A DNA stretch of 30,379 bases, from NCBI GenBank assembly GCA_009995705.1, contig JAADBR010000033.1, positions 1 to 30,379 on the forward strand, written 5' to 3'. Positions 22,314-30,379 of the stretch are shown here, piece after piece; position 1 is the first letter of the stretch; every line of letters starts with the position of its first letter. Under the pieces are notes generated by a model that worked only from the letters and a program-made list of their open reading frames with translations, searched no databases and was not told the origin of the DNA. The stretch is from Microcystis aeruginosa W13-11. Lineage in GTDB: Bacteria; Cyanobacteriota; Cyanobacteriia; Cyanobacteriales; Microcystaceae. Made by a program: the position numbers and the translations under genes.

Positions 22314-22856
22314 ATGATCATCGACACAGTTTTATTATTAGCCACGGAGGCGAAGGAAGCGGCAGCAGAAGGATTCGGCATCAACACCGATATACTAGGA
22401 ACTAACCTATTTAACCTCTCAATTCTGCTCGGTTTAGTCATCTTCTACGGCCGCAAAGTTCTCGGACAAATCCTCGGAGAACGTCAGTCAAAGATTGCTG
22501 AAGCTTTAGCCGAAGCTGAAGACCGGAAGAATATTGCCGCTAACGCCCTCGCCGAAGAACAGAAAAAACTCGCCCTGGCAAAACAAGAGGCGGGACAAAT
22601 TATCAATAATGCTCGATCTAGAGCTAAAACTGTCACCGCCGACATCGCCGCCCAAGCCGAACTCGATATTCAAAGAATGCGCGAAAGTGCCGCTAAAGAT
22701 CTCTCGGCGGAACAGGATCGCGTTTTAGTAGAATTACGCCAAAGAATTACCGCTTTAGCCCTAGCTAATGTGGAATCCCAATTAAGCGCCGGACTGGAAG
22801 AATCGGTACAACAAACCCTAATTGATCGCAGTTTGGCCAACCTAGGAGGTAAATAG
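22314..22856 (+). CDS. atpF: ATP synthase F0 subunit b
   Basis: The b half of the peripheral stalk. 180 residues: an N-terminal soluble lead (about 1-25), one membrane span at about 28-47 ([17 protein letters not shown]), and a long right-handed coiled coil of charged and Ala residues to the C-terminus, which binds delta. It lies 119 bp after atpG, in a gap that contains ATCAGT-type fragments. The TAG stop is followed immediately by the atpH ATG, with AGGAGG for atpH lying inside the last codons of atpF. Confidence 0.95.
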   Translation: MIIDTVLLLATEAKEAAAEGFGINTDILGTNLFNLSILLGLVIFYGRKVLGQILGERQSKIAEALAEAEDRKNIAANALAEEQKKLALAKQEAGQIINNARSRAKTVTADIAAQAELDIQRMRESAAKDLSAEQDRVLVELRQRITALALANVESQLSAGLEESVQQTLIDRSLANLGGK

Positions 22857-23405
22857 ATGCAGGGAAGTTTAATCAGTTCAGAAATAGCCGAACCCTACGC
22901 CCAAGCATTACTTTCCGTCGCCCAAAGCAGCGGACAATTAGAAGCGATCGGCGGCGAAATTAAATCCCTCTTGGAATTGCTAGAAAATGCTCCCGATCTA
23001 AGAGCTTTTATCGGCAATCCCGTCATCAAAGAAGAAGCTAAAAAAGCTGTTCTTTCCCAAGTAATGGGGACCAGTGCCAATCCCTATTTAACTAACTTCA
23101 TGATGTTATTAGTCGATAAACGTCGGATTCAATTTTTAGAACCCGTTTGTCAACAATATCTCACCCTGGCCAGAGCGCTGACTAACACCGTTTTAGCGGA
23201 AGTTTCCTCGGCCACCGAATTGAACGATAGCCAAAAACAAATCGTCATCGACAAAGTGAAAACCCTAACTGGGGCGAACGCGGTCGAACTGAAAACCAAA
23301 GTTGATACCAGCCTCATCGGTGGTGTGGTGATCAAAGTCGGTTCTCAGGTCTTTGATGCCAGCATTCGCGGTCAACTACAACGCCTCAGCCTCTCCCTGC
23401 GCTAA
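22857..23405 (+). CDS. atpH: ATP synthase F1 subunit delta
   Basis: Links the F1 head to the b/b' stalk (the OSCP equivalent). 182 residues. The N-terminal six-helix domain ([22 protein letters not shown]...) covers about 1-110, and the C-terminal part carries [23 protein letters not shown], the family signature. Its start directly abuts the atpF stop and its ribosome binding site lies in atpF, so translation is coupled. Older cyanobacterial naming is atpD. Confidence 0.96.
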   Translation: MQGSLISSEIAEPYAQALLSVAQSSGQLEAIGGEIKSLLELLENAPDLRAFIGNPVIKEEAKKAVLSQVMGTSANPYLTNFMMLLVDKRRIQFLEPVCQQYLTLARALTNTVLAEVSSATELNDSQKQIVIDKVKTLTGANAVELKTKVDTSLIGGVVIKVGSQVFDASIRGQLQRLSLSLR

Positions 23406-23473
23406 GGTCATCTAATCTCTCTTTTTTGCCGTTTTTTCACCTTCTAATTTTTTACTTTTTCCCAGATTAAACT

Positions 23474-24982
23474 ATGGTAGCTATCAGACCGGACGAAATT
23501 AGCACGATTATTCGTCAACAGATCGAATCCTATAACCAAGAAGTACAGGTCTCCAACGTGGGAACCGTCCTGCAAGTGGGTGACGGTACTGCCCGCATCT
23601 ACGGCCTACAACAGGCCATGTCGGGAGAACTATTAGAATTTGAAGATGGAACCGTCGGCATCGCCCTTAACCTCGAAGAAGATAACGTCGGTGCGGTGTT
23701 AATGGGTGACGGTTTCGGGATCAAAGAAGGCGGTACGGTGAGAGCTACCGGTAAAATCGCCCAGGTTCCCGTGGGTGACGCCTTAGTCGGCCGCGTGGTT
23801 GATGCTCTCGGTCGTCCCATCGACGGGAAAGGAGACATCCTCGCCAGCGAAACTCGTCTGGTGGAATCCCCCGCCCCCGGTATTGTCGCTCGCAAATCCG
23901 TCTGTGAACCGATGCAAACTGGCATCACCGCTATCGATGCCATGATTCCCGTCGGTCGTGGTCAACGGGAGTTAATTATCGGTGACAGAAAAACTGGTAA
24001 AACAGCGATCGCCATTGACACAATCATTAACCAGAAAAGCGAAGACGTGATCTGTGTCTATGTCGCCATCGGTCAAAAAGCCTCCACCGTCGCCCAAGTA
24101 ATCGACACCCTCACCCAAAGAGGTGCCATGGATTACACCGTGGTGGTGGCCGCTAACGCTAACGACCCCGCCACCCTCCAGTACATCGCCCCCTACACCG
24201 GAGCTTCGATCGCCGAATACTTCATGTATAAAGGCAAAGCGACCCTAGTTATCTACGATGACCTCACCAAACAGGCTCAAGCTTATCGTCAGCTATCCCT
24301 GCTCATGCGTCGTCCTCCCGGTCGGGAAGCTTACCCCGGCGACGTTTTCTATCTCCACTCCCGTTTACTAGAACGTGCCGCTAAACTCAGCGATGCCCTC
24401 GGTGGTGGTAGCATGACCGCCCTGCCGATTATCGAAACCCAGGCCGGTGACGTTTCTGCCTACATTCCCACCAACGTAATTTCGATTACTGACGGTCAGA
24501 TATTCCTCTCCACCGACCTCTTTAACGCTGGTTTCCGTCCCGCTATTAACGCTGGTATTTCCGTATCCCGCGTGGGTTCAGCAGCCCAAACGAAAGCGAT
24601 GAAGAAAGTGGCCGGTAAATTAAAACTAGAATTAGCCCAGTTTGACGAATTAGAAGCTTTTGCTCAATTCGCTTCTGACCTTGATGCGGCCACCCAAGCA
24701 CAACTCGCTCGCGGTCAGCGTCTGCGTCAAATCCTCAAACAGCCCCAAAACTTCCCCCTGGCCGTTTGGGAACAGGTCGCGGTGGTTTATGCCGGTTTAA
24801 ACGGTTATCTCGACGATATCGCCACCAATAAAGTTATCGATTTCTGCACTGGCCTACGGGAATACCTGAAAACCAGCAAACCTCGTTACGTTGAGATCGT
24901 CAGCACTGAAAAACAACTCAACGACGAAGCGGAAGGCCTGCTCAAAGATGGCATCAACGAGTACAAACAGGCTTTTAAGTAA
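23474..24982 (+). CDS. atpA: ATP synthase F1 subunit alpha
   Basis: The non-catalytic nucleotide-binding subunit of the alpha3beta3 head. 502 residues, the usual size. It has the P-loop GDRKTGKT (170-177) and [17 protein letters not shown] near residue 356-372, containing the arginine finger that reaches into the beta active site. The 68-bp gap from atpH is pyrimidine-rich (repeated TTTTTT and CTTTTT runs) with no clear Shine-Dalgarno. The catalytic beta subunit and epsilon are not in this cluster, which is normal for cyanobacteria, where they lie elsewhere. Confidence 0.98.
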   Translation: MVAIRPDEISTIIRQQIESYNQEVQVSNVGTVLQVGDGTARIYGLQQAMSGELLEFEDGTVGIALNLEEDNVGAVLMGDGFGIKEGGTVRATGKIAQVPVGDALVGRVVDALGRPIDGKGDILASETRLVESPAPGIVARKSVCEPMQTGITAIDAMIPVGRGQRELIIGDRKTGKTAIAIDTIINQKSEDVICVYVAIGQKASTVAQVIDTLTQRGAMDYTVVVAANANDPATLQYIAPYTGASIAEYFMYKGKATLVIYDDLTKQAQAYRQLSLLMRRPPGREAYPGDVFYLHSRLLERAAKLSDALGGGSMTALPIIETQAGDVSAYIPTNVISITDGQIFLSTDLFNAGFRPAINAGISVSRVGSAAQTKAMKKVAGKLKLELAQFDELEAFAQFASDLDAATQAQLARGQRLRQILKQPQNFPLAVWEQVAVVYAGLNGYLDDIATNKVIDFCTGLREYLKTSKPRYVEIVSTEKQLNDEAEGLLKDGINEYKQAFK

Positions 24983-25094
24983 ACTTCTGTGAGCTTTAAG
25001 CTGTCAGCCTTTTCAGTTATCAGTAAACAGTGATCGGTAAACAGTGAAAAGATGGCAAGAAACTGCTATTTAATACTGCTCACTTAAAACTCCA

Positions 25095-25149
25095 AACTGA
25101 TAACTGATGACTGATAACTGATGACTGATAACTGATAACTGATAACTGA
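25095..25149. repeat. Heptamer array abutting the atpC start
   Basis: Eight near-perfect tandem units of AACTGAT (two read GACTGAT; the last is incomplete), ending three bases before the ATG at 25153. A related, more degenerate block lies at 25016-25045. The array replaces the place where a Shine-Dalgarno would be, so start selection must rely on other features. This belongs to the short tandemly repeated family seen in other gaps of this window. Confidence 0.9.
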
Positions 25150-25152
25150 ATT

Positions 25153-26100
25153 ATGCCTAATCTCAAAGCGATTCGCGACCAAATTCAATCGGTCAAAAAT
25201 ACCAAAAAAATTACCGAGGCCATGCGTCTGGTGGCGGCAGCAAAAGTGCGTCGCGCCCAAGAACAAGTTCTCTGTACCCGTCCTTTTGCCGATGCCCTCG
25301 CTCAGGTACTTTATAATCTTCAAGGTCGTTTAGCCTTTAGTGATGTTAATTTACCCCTGCTGGCCCAACGGGAAGTAAAAACCGTCGCTCTATTAGTAGT
25401 GACAGGCGATCGAGGTCTTTGTGGCGGTTATAATACTAACGTCATCCGCCGTGCCGAACAACGGATGAATGAATTAAAAGAGCAAGGGATTAACTATCAA
25501 TTAGTTATTGCCGGCCGGAAAGCAGCACAGTATTTCGAGCGCCGCAATGCTCCCATTGCCGCTAAATTTATCAACCTCGAACAGATTCCCACTGCCGATG
25601 AAGCTGGCACGATTGGGGATGAGTTGCTTTCCTTATTTTTATCGGAAACAGTCGATCGGGTGGAGCTGGTTTATACTCGTTTTATCTCCCTGATCAGTTC
25701 CACTCCGGTGATTCAAACCCTGTTACCTTTAACTACCCAAGGTTTAGCGGTACAGGATGACGAGATTTTCCGTTTGGTGACTAAAGAGGGAAAATTTAAG
25801 GTACAACGGGAAAAAATGGCCAGCCAAACGGCGCAGGTTTTTCCCCAAGACATGATTTTTGAGCAGAATCCCGTCCAAATTCTCGATTCTCTCCTACCTT
25901 TGTACTTAAATAACCAATTACTGCGCGCTCTCCAGGAATCGGCAGCTAGTGAATTAGCAGCCCGGATGACGGCGATGAGTAACGCCAGCGAGAACGCCAG
26001 CGAGTTAATTGGGACTTTAAGCCGTACCTACAACAAAGCGCGTCAAGCAGCTATCACGCAAGAATTGTTAGAAGTAGTAGCGGGGGCTAATGCTCTCTAG
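25153..26100 (+). CDS. atpC: ATP synthase F1 subunit gamma
   Basis: The central rotor shaft. 315 residues. N-terminal [32 protein letters not shown] and C-terminal [39 protein letters not shown] form the antiparallel coiled coil. [13 protein letters not shown] is the family signature. The length fits cyanobacterial gamma, which has an insertion compared with E. coli. I see no redox cysteine pair of the chloroplast type in that region. Termination follows 33 bp after the stop. In UniProt-style naming this gene is atpG. Confidence 0.97.
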   Translation: MPNLKAIRDQIQSVKNTKKITEAMRLVAAAKVRRAQEQVLCTRPFADALAQVLYNLQGRLAFSDVNLPLLAQREVKTVALLVVTGDRGLCGGYNTNVIRRAEQRMNELKEQGINYQLVIAGRKAAQYFERRNAPIAAKFINLEQIPTADEAGTIGDELLSLFLSETVDRVELVYTRFISLISSTPVIQTLLPLTTQGLAVQDDEIFRLVTKEGKFKVQREKMASQTAQVFPQDMIFEQNPVQILDSLLPLYLNNQLLRALQESAASELAARMTAMSNASENASELIGTLSRTYNKARQAAITQELLEVVAGANAL

Positions 26101-26102
26101 GT

Positions 26103-26175
26103 TTAAGCCAGTTTTTCTTGTGATTATCAGTGGGAGTGATTATTTTCACTCCTTTTTTCATATTAGCTGGCTTAA
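26103..26175 (+). repeat. Nested inverted repeats around the atp terminator
   Basis: An outer pair TTAAGCCAG (26103-26111) and CTGGCTTAA (26167-26175) matches in all nine bases and encloses the terminator at 26133-26158. The RNA could fold as a large stem holding the terminator hairpin. Confidence 0.55.
26133..26158 (+). terminator. Rho-independent terminator of the atp operon
   Basis: GGAGTGA (26133-26139) pairs with TCACTCC (26146-26152) around a six-base loop, followed at once by TTTTTT (26153-26158). It lies 33 bp after the atpC stop and is the clearest terminator in the window. Confidence 0.85.
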
Positions 26176-26518
26176 TACTAAATCCAGTTATTAAAGACTG
26201 ATTATAGCGGTGTGCAGTCGTATGAGGTACAGTGTCACGAGGTATAAACCATGCTAGGCAAAGCTTGGTCTGTATCTCACTCAAGCGCTTAACGCTATAT
26301 CTATTCCTCCTCTTTCCCCTTGCCTATCTGATATGTAGCCTATACTCAACGGATTTGGTATTAGATAACCGTAGTTTAGACTTCTCTAGCCCGAATTAGG
26401 TTCAAATAGAGTCAGGGCAATCCCTTTTCTGATATCTTCTGGCCCCTTGAAAAACCCCATATCATCCTGTATTGTAAGTCAGCGTGAGAACTATAAATGT
26501 CAATCGATTAAGCTAAAT
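26176..26518. other. Gene-free region between the atp operon and exbB
   Basis: No supported gene. A minus-strand frame of 65 codons (26284-26087) runs through the atp terminator and has no recognisable family, so it is probably not real. The phrase ACTCAACGGATTTGGTATTAG near 26345 looks like the dispersed repeats often seen in such genomes, but I cannot delimit an element. Confidence 0.4.
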
Positions 26519-26546
26519 CTTAAACTATAATCCTTAAACTATAATC
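26519..26546 (+). promoter_or_regulatory. Tandem 14-bp duplication with two TATAAT boxes upstream of exbB
   Basis: CTTAAACTATAATC occurs twice head to tail (26519-26532 and 26533-26546), so there are two TATAAT hexamers (26526-26531 and 26540-26545) 14 bp apart. Either could serve as a -10 box. No good -35 is seen, though cyanobacterial promoters often lack one. Confidence 0.5.
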
Positions 26547-26580
26547 ATTACCCGATCGCCCAGGAGGGACAAAACAACTC

Positions 26581-27258
26581 GTGAGTATAACTGATTTAAT
26601 CCAAAAAGGCGGAGTGGCCATGTGGCCGCTGCTTTTTCTGTCTATTTTAGCTCTTAGCACTATTATCGAACGAATTTGGTTTTGGAGTCGCACCCTCCTC
26701 AGTGAGGGCCAGATTTTAAACCGGATTATGGAATCGGCCATGCGTAACTGGGATTTGGCAGCAAAAGTCGCTAGAGATTCCCGCAATCACCCTATTGGAG
26801 GCTATCTTTATGCTCCCCTGCGCTTAGAAAATCCAGATCCAGAGGTTTTTCACTTTGCCCTCGAGTCAGCTGCCGATGAACAATTATCCTTAATGAAACG
26901 GGGCGATAAAATCCTTGAGGCAGTCATCGCCCTTTCTCCCCTGCTAGGATTATTAGGGACGGTACTCGGTTTAATCACCTCTTTGGCCAATATTCAACTG
27001 AGTGATCTCGGAACTTCCTCCACAGCTGGAGTAACTTTAGGTATTAGTGAAGCTCTAATTTCCACCGCTACCGGCTTAATTGTCGCTATCTTTAGCCTGG
27101 CTTTCTATCGTATTTTTCAGGGACTCTGGTTCAATCAAGCTAGAATTTTTCGCAAGGCTGGCAGTGATTTAGAAATTATCTACCGTCAACGTTGGCTAGA
27201 TGGAGAAGACCAACAATACTCCCTCAGTGCTAACCTAGAAAAACCCCTCGATCGCTAA
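26581..27258 (+). CDS. exbB: MotA/TolQ/ExbB-family proton channel protein
   Basis: The pentameric channel half of a proton-driven energiser (ExbB with TonB, or TolQ with TolA). 225 residues from a GTG at 26581, with AGGAGGG about 13 bases upstream. Three spans: about 13-33 ([18 protein letters not shown]), about 115-140 ([15 protein letters not shown]) and about 160-180 ([19 protein letters not shown]). The conserved cytosolic loop lies between the first and second spans. It is directly followed by the exbD partner, 18 bp on. No TonB-dependent receptor or TonB is in the window, so the substrate is not given. Confidence 0.9.
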   Translation: MSITDLIQKGGVAMWPLLFLSILALSTIIERIWFWSRTLLSEGQILNRIMESAMRNWDLAAKVARDSRNHPIGGYLYAPLRLENPDPEVFHFALESAADEQLSLMKRGDKILEAVIALSPLLGLLGTVLGLITSLANIQLSDLGTSSTAGVTLGISEALISTATGLIVAIFSLAFYRIFQGLWFNQARIFRKAGSDLEIIYRQRWLDGEDQQYSLSANLEKPLDR

Positions 27259-27276
27259 GTCTCCCCCTTATAACCC

Positions 27277-27846
27277 ATGGCCGAAACTAAATCTCTTAAC
27301 CACAAAAAGCCCAAAAGTAGCCATATTACGGCTCGTCCCCTGAAATTATGGCATGATCAACACCGCATTCAAGAGGATGTGCAGGTTAACATCATTCCCT
27401 TGATCGATGTAATTTTCTGTATTCTCACCTTCTTTATTCTCGGTGCAGTGGGATTATCTCGCCAACAGGCTATCAGTCTTGATTTACCGAAAGCTAGTAC
27501 GGCCACCACCCCGATGCGGGAAATGTTGGTGGTTAGTCTCGATGATTTCGGACAACTCTACGTCGAAAAACAGATGGTGACTCGCCCCCAGTTATTCGAG
27601 GCAATCAAGAATTATCATCAATATAGTCCCAATGGACTGATGGTACTGAATGCTTCGCGTAATGCCAGTTATAACGAAGTGGTTGGGGTTTTAGACCTAC
27701 TGCGACAGGTGGGCGGCGATCGCGTGGCTTTAGCGACTCTATCGGGGGAAGCTAACAATCCCACAATAGAAAATAGCAATCCTTTGCCCAATTTACCCAC
27801 TAACCCCACCTTACCCAGTTTAACCAATCCTCTAGGCAGAAATTAA
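27277..27846 (+). CDS. exbD: ExbD/TolR-family biopolymer transport protein
   Basis: The single-span partner of ExbB. 189 residues: a cytosolic basic N-terminus to about residue 36, one span with the protonatable aspartate D44 in NIIPLIDVIFCILTFFILG, and a periplasmic domain to about residue 165 with the usual LDLPKAS and LNASRNASYNEVVGVLDLLRQVGGDRVALAT. A Pro/Asn-rich tail ends the chain. It sits 18 bp after exbB on the same strand and converges on a minus-strand gene with no gap between the stops. Confidence 0.92.
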   Translation: MAETKSLNHKKPKSSHITARPLKLWHDQHRIQEDVQVNIIPLIDVIFCILTFFILGAVGLSRQQAISLDLPKASTATTPMREMLVVSLDDFGQLYVEKQMVTRPQLFEAIKNYHQYSPNGLMVLNASRNASYNEVVGVLDLLRQVGGDRVALATLSGEANNPTIENSNPLPNLPTNPTLPSLTNPLGRN

Positions 27847-28197
27847 CTAGGAATGGATGCGATAGCTGAGTAATTGTTCTTCGAGAGCTGCAATGCGATT
27901 GTAGGCTGCTGTCAATTGTGCGGTTAATCGGCGAATTTGGATTTCATCGGAAAAAGGATTATCGCCATTAACAGCCGGGGATTGTTTGCCACCGTGATCT
28001 CGGAGAATATCTTTATGGTCGTAGAGGCTATTATCGGATAACTCGGAAAACCCGACCATTTCCAGCGATTCACGCGGGGAACGACTCGATTTATCCCCAG
28101 CTAGGATAGCAATTTGCCGGCTGAGGCTCTCGACAATATCCTGTAGATGATCGACTTTCCGATCGAGACTGATAATCTGTTGTTGTAGTCCATTCAT
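27847..28197 (-). CDS. Hypothetical coiled-coil protein
   Basis: 116 residues from ATG 28197. MNGLQQQIISLDRKVDHLQDIVESL opens a heptad-patterned helix (about 1-35). A Ser/Asp-rich linker follows, then a second short helix (IRRLTAQLTAAYNRIAALEEQLLS) near the C-terminus. AGG lies a few bases upstream of the ATG. The frame extends to 28338, but the extra residues look non-coding. The stop directly adjoins the exbD stop on the other strand. I know no function; a dimeric or oligomeric scaffold is a fair guess. Confidence 0.65.
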   Translation of the reverse strand: MNGLQQQIISLDRKVDHLQDIVESLSRQIAILAGDKSSRSPRESLEMVGFSELSDNSLYDHKDILRDHGGKQSPAVNGDNPFSDEIQIRRLTAQLTAAYNRIAALEEQLLSYRIHS

Positions 28198-28408
28198 GCA
28201 ATTACCTGGGGATAAAGGAGGCTTCCCCTCTATGCTAGGCTCTGGAGGAAATGGACTATGACAATTTATGATTGATTTAACGATTCCTTTACTGCCCTTA
28301 ACTAATCTTAATATATTGCCTGGGTCAACCGGCTGCACGCGATAGCACTTCTATTAGAAATTAAGGTAAGCTGTTGAGCAGTGAGCTTCGATTTTAAGGA
28401 ACTAAATT

Positions 28409-28501
28409 ATGTTTAAAAATTGGTCTTTCGATGATTGGATGAATCATATCCTTTTTCTGGCTACAATTATGGCTTTGCTGACGATTTGGCTGGGTAGATA
28501 A
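28409..28501 (+). CDS. 30-residue single-span membrane protein candidate
   Basis: ATG 28409 to TAA 28501: MFKNWSFDDWMNHILF, then a hydrophobic run to a short GR end (span about 12-28). AAGGAA lies about eight bases upstream of the ATG. Length, one span and an amphipathic tryptophan-rich N-terminus resemble small subunits of photosynthetic or NDH complexes, but I cannot name it. It is 110 bp upstream of the NdbB-like gene on the same strand. Confidence 0.6.
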   Translation: MFKNWSFDDWMNHILFLATIMALLTIWLGR

Positions 28502-28611
28502 ATAAAAACTATTTTTCTTTCCTTGCTTTACCAAAAATTTGGGTTTAAGGTTCCCCGTCCATTTTACGGCAGGGAGTGTCAAAATAAGAAACAAAACCCT
28601 CAGCGATCAAT

Positions 28612-29805
28612 ATGACTGACTCAAACCCCAAAATTTGTATTCTCGGTGGTGGTTTTGGCGGACTCTATACTGCTTTACGTTTGAGTCAATTGCCTTGGAG
28701 CGATCAACACCCTCCCCAAATTACCTTAATTGATAAAAGCGATCGCTTTTTATTTTCTCCCCTTCTCTACGAATTAGTCACCTCAGAACTACAATCCTGG
28801 GAAATTGCTCCCCCTTTCAGCGAATTGCTCGCCAATACCCCGGTTAACTTCCAACAGGGAACCGTCGCGGAGATCGATGTTAATAATCATAAAATAACCC
28901 TTGACAATCAAAACGATATATGCTATGACCGCCTCGTCATCGCCCTCGGTGGCCAGTCTTCCCTTGAATTCCTACCCGGGGCCAAAACCCACGCTATCCC
29001 CTTTCGTAGTCTAGAGGATGCCTATCGTCTTCGGGATCGACTTAAAACCCTAGAACAATCCGATCGCGATAAAATTCGGGTCGCCATTATCGGGGGCGGT
29101 TATAGCGGCGTAGAATTAGCCTGTAAGCTGGCTGATCGCCTCGGAGAAAGGGGAAGAATTCGTCTGATCGAAAGAAATAGCGATATACTTGGCCCTTCAA
29201 CCCAATTTAACCGCGAAACTGCCAAAAAAGCCCTAGAAAAACGTCTAGTTTGGTTAGACCTAGAAACCACCGTCGCCGACATCCAAGCTGATTGCCTCTC
29301 CCTTGACTACAAAGGACAGATCGACAATATCCCCGTTGATCTAATTCTTTGGACCGTTAGTCCGATCGCCTCCCCACTGCTCGCTAATTTGCCCCTAGCA
29401 CATAATGAGCGCAAATTACTAAAAGTTAATCAATATTTACAAACTGTCGAAAACCCCAGTATCTACGCGATCGGCGATGCGGCCGATAGTCGCGACCAAG
29501 AGGATAAACCCTACGCTGCTACGGCTCAGGTCGCCCTTCAACAGTCCGACTACTGCGCTTGGAATATTTGGGCGAGTTTCCACGATAAACCAGCTTTACC
29601 CTTCCGTTATCAACCTTTAGGCGAAATGTTGACCCTCGGAGTCGATGAGGCTACTATTAGCGGTTTAGGACTAGAATTAGCCGGTCCCCTTGCCCATCTT
29701 ACCCGTCGCTTAGTCTATCTCTACCGTCTGCCCACCCTCAACCATCAAATCGCCGTAGCATTCAACTGGATTACCCAACCGCTTCTATCCCTCATCTCTG
29801 AGTAA
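28612..29805 (+). CDS. ndbB: NdbB/NDC1-like type II NAD(P)H dehydrogenase
   Basis: 397 residues with two dinucleotide-binding motifs: GGGFGG (12-17) for FAD and GGGYSG (161-166) for NAD(P)H. AIGDAAD (about 282-288) closes around the FAD. The C-terminal GLELAGPLAHLTRRLVYLYRLPTLNHQI segment resembles NdbB and plant NDC1 more than the other NDH-2 types. In Synechocystis NdbB (Slr1743) is implicated in phylloquinone synthesis as a demethylnaphthoquinone reductase; I carry that over by homology. It is probably membrane-attached. The last 21 bp overlap the 3' end of a convergent GAF gene. Confidence 0.9.
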   Translation: MTDSNPKICILGGGFGGLYTALRLSQLPWSDQHPPQITLIDKSDRFLFSPLLYELVTSELQSWEIAPPFSELLANTPVNFQQGTVAEIDVNNHKITLDNQNDICYDRLVIALGGQSSLEFLPGAKTHAIPFRSLEDAYRLRDRLKTLEQSDRDKIRVAIIGGGYSGVELACKLADRLGERGRIRLIERNSDILGPSTQFNRETAKKALEKRLVWLDLETTVADIQADCLSLDYKGQIDNIPVDLILWTVSPIASPLLANLPLAHNERKLLKVNQYLQTVENPSIYAIGDAADSRDQEDKPYAATAQVALQQSDYCAWNIWASFHDKPALPFRYQPLGEMLTLGVDEATISGLGLELAGPLAHLTRRLVYLYRLPTLNHQIAVAFNWITQPLLSLISE

Positions 29806-30204
29806 CAAGTTCAGATATTCCTCCACTAACAAACTATCTCGATCGGTCAATTCCTGACCATCGAGACGGTTTAAGAGCATTACTGCACCAAATAACCGAT
29901 TATTAACCCTAATTGGCACAGCTAAAGCCGTTTTTATCCCCAAAGCCACCGCTATATCCTGACGAATGCGATTATCTCCTAGGGTTTGTCCCACCACCAC
30001 CGGACAACTCCCCTGGTAAACCAGCGCACACAGTCCCGACGTGGCAATATCACCCCTTTTGCCCACAATTGCCCCGGTGTTTTCACCTGCACCCGCGCGA
30101 TAATCAATACTATCACCGTCAAATTCGGCAATGATAACCGTTTCTGTTGGAATTAAACCTAAAATTTCTTCAGCAATGCGATCGAGATTAGTTAATTTTT
30201 CCAT
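29785..30204 (-). CDS. Single GAF-domain protein
   Basis: 139 residues, almost entirely one GAF domain: N-terminal helix MEKLTNLDRIAEEILGLIP, then strands (TVIIAEFDGDSIDYRAGAGE), the TSGLCALVYQGSCPVVVGQTLGD-x-RI region and the final IKTALAVPIRVNNRLFGAVMLLNR. It binds a small ligand or acts as a redox or protein-protein module. There is a cysteine in SGLCALVYQGSC, but no chromophore-binding context that would make it a phycobilin photoreceptor. The gene is convergent with ndbB and overlaps its end by 21 bp. Confidence 0.88.
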   Translation of the reverse strand: MEKLTNLDRIAEEILGLIPTETVIIAEFDGDSIDYRAGAGENTGAIVGKRGDIATSGLCALVYQGSCPVVVGQTLGDNRIRQDIAVALGIKTALAVPIRVNNRLFGAVMLLNRLDGQELTDRDSLLVEEYLNLLLRDEG

Positions 30205-30379
30205 AAGGGGTGATAGGGTGATAGGGTGTTACACTTAAAAAAAGAGCAATTCATCAACTTTAGTCTATAGAACCTATTTGGTATCTTAGGATACAGCTAA
30301 TCGTCGTAGTAGAAGTCGAAGAAAACAGAGATGAATTTTGGTAGTGGAGTGCTGTAAAGTACGCTCAAAATTTTTGACT
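30205..30379. other. Right-edge intergenic DNA with short GTGATAGGG repeats
   Basis: Two GTGATAGGG units in tandem (about 30209-30226) lie just upstream of the GAF gene start. The rest shows no gene. There is no Shine-Dalgarno for the GAF gene. Confidence 0.5.

Noticed and set aside
26087..26284. 65-codon minus-strand frame after atpC as a gene or transposase remnant
   Set aside because: It passes through the atp terminator, overlaps the end of atpC and has no recognisable domain.
26395..26425. GGTTCAAATAGAG as a tRNA T-arm
   Set aside because: No acceptor, D-arm or anticodon-arm pairing could be found around it.

Overview
The window reads as chromosomal DNA of a cyanobacterium, most likely Microcystis or a close relative. 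The reasons are frequent GCGATCGC (HIP1) octamers, an ATP synthase cluster in the cyanobacterial order with beta and epsilon absent, a Ycf39 homologue, an NdbB/NDC1-type dehydrogenase, DUF2811, and many ATCAGTT-type heptamer repeats between genes. The genus is inferred from general sequence character, not from a database match.

Left region (1-3076) is accessory DNA. It begins with the first codons of a gene running off the left edge. A DUF433 antitoxin-like / PIN-like toxin pair follows, then copies of a palindromic GTGCGTTA...TAACGCAC repeat, then a GC-rich block with a secreted DUF1330 protein. Two sites fold like integron attC sites: 246-334 and 1807-1883. Both are oriented on the minus strand. 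Each has an R' core GTTAGAC, paired L''/L' arms, and unpaired bases only on the L'' side. The GC-rich block has cassette boundaries: its 5' end at 2538 carries GTTCGGC, the exact complement of the R'' box GCCGAAC of the attC at its 3' end. I interpret it as a 725-bp integron gene cassette, with the toxin-antitoxin pair lying in front of the second attC. No integron integrase is present. A 40-bp-period repeat flanks the cassette's outer edge.

Central region (3037-18539) is mostly core metabolism in short runs: fumC with a clear promoter; a large Asp-box repeat protein; pth; DUF2811; a universal stress protein; map; then trx, DUF427, coaD and a coiled-coil protein on the plus strand; folP; a cupin; small membrane proteins; an Rpn/DUF2887 nuclease gene broken by one in-frame stop; an S66 LD-carboxypeptidase; ycf39; and nadK. 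A voltage-gated K+ channel with a C-terminal zinc ribbon (18627-19415) leads into the next block.

The ATP synthase block (19698-26158) encodes subunits I, a, c, b', b, delta, alpha and gamma in order. A 38-residue membrane ORF lies directly upstream and in frame. Hairpins sit before and after the c-subunit gene, the second followed by a T-run, which could help set the high c-subunit dose. A heptamer array ends three bases before the gamma start codon, and a strong terminator closes the operon.

The right region (26519-30379) holds an ExbB/ExbD proton-channel pair, a convergent coiled-coil protein, a 30-residue membrane ORF, the NdbB-like dehydrogenase and a convergent GAF-domain protein whose 3' end overlaps it.
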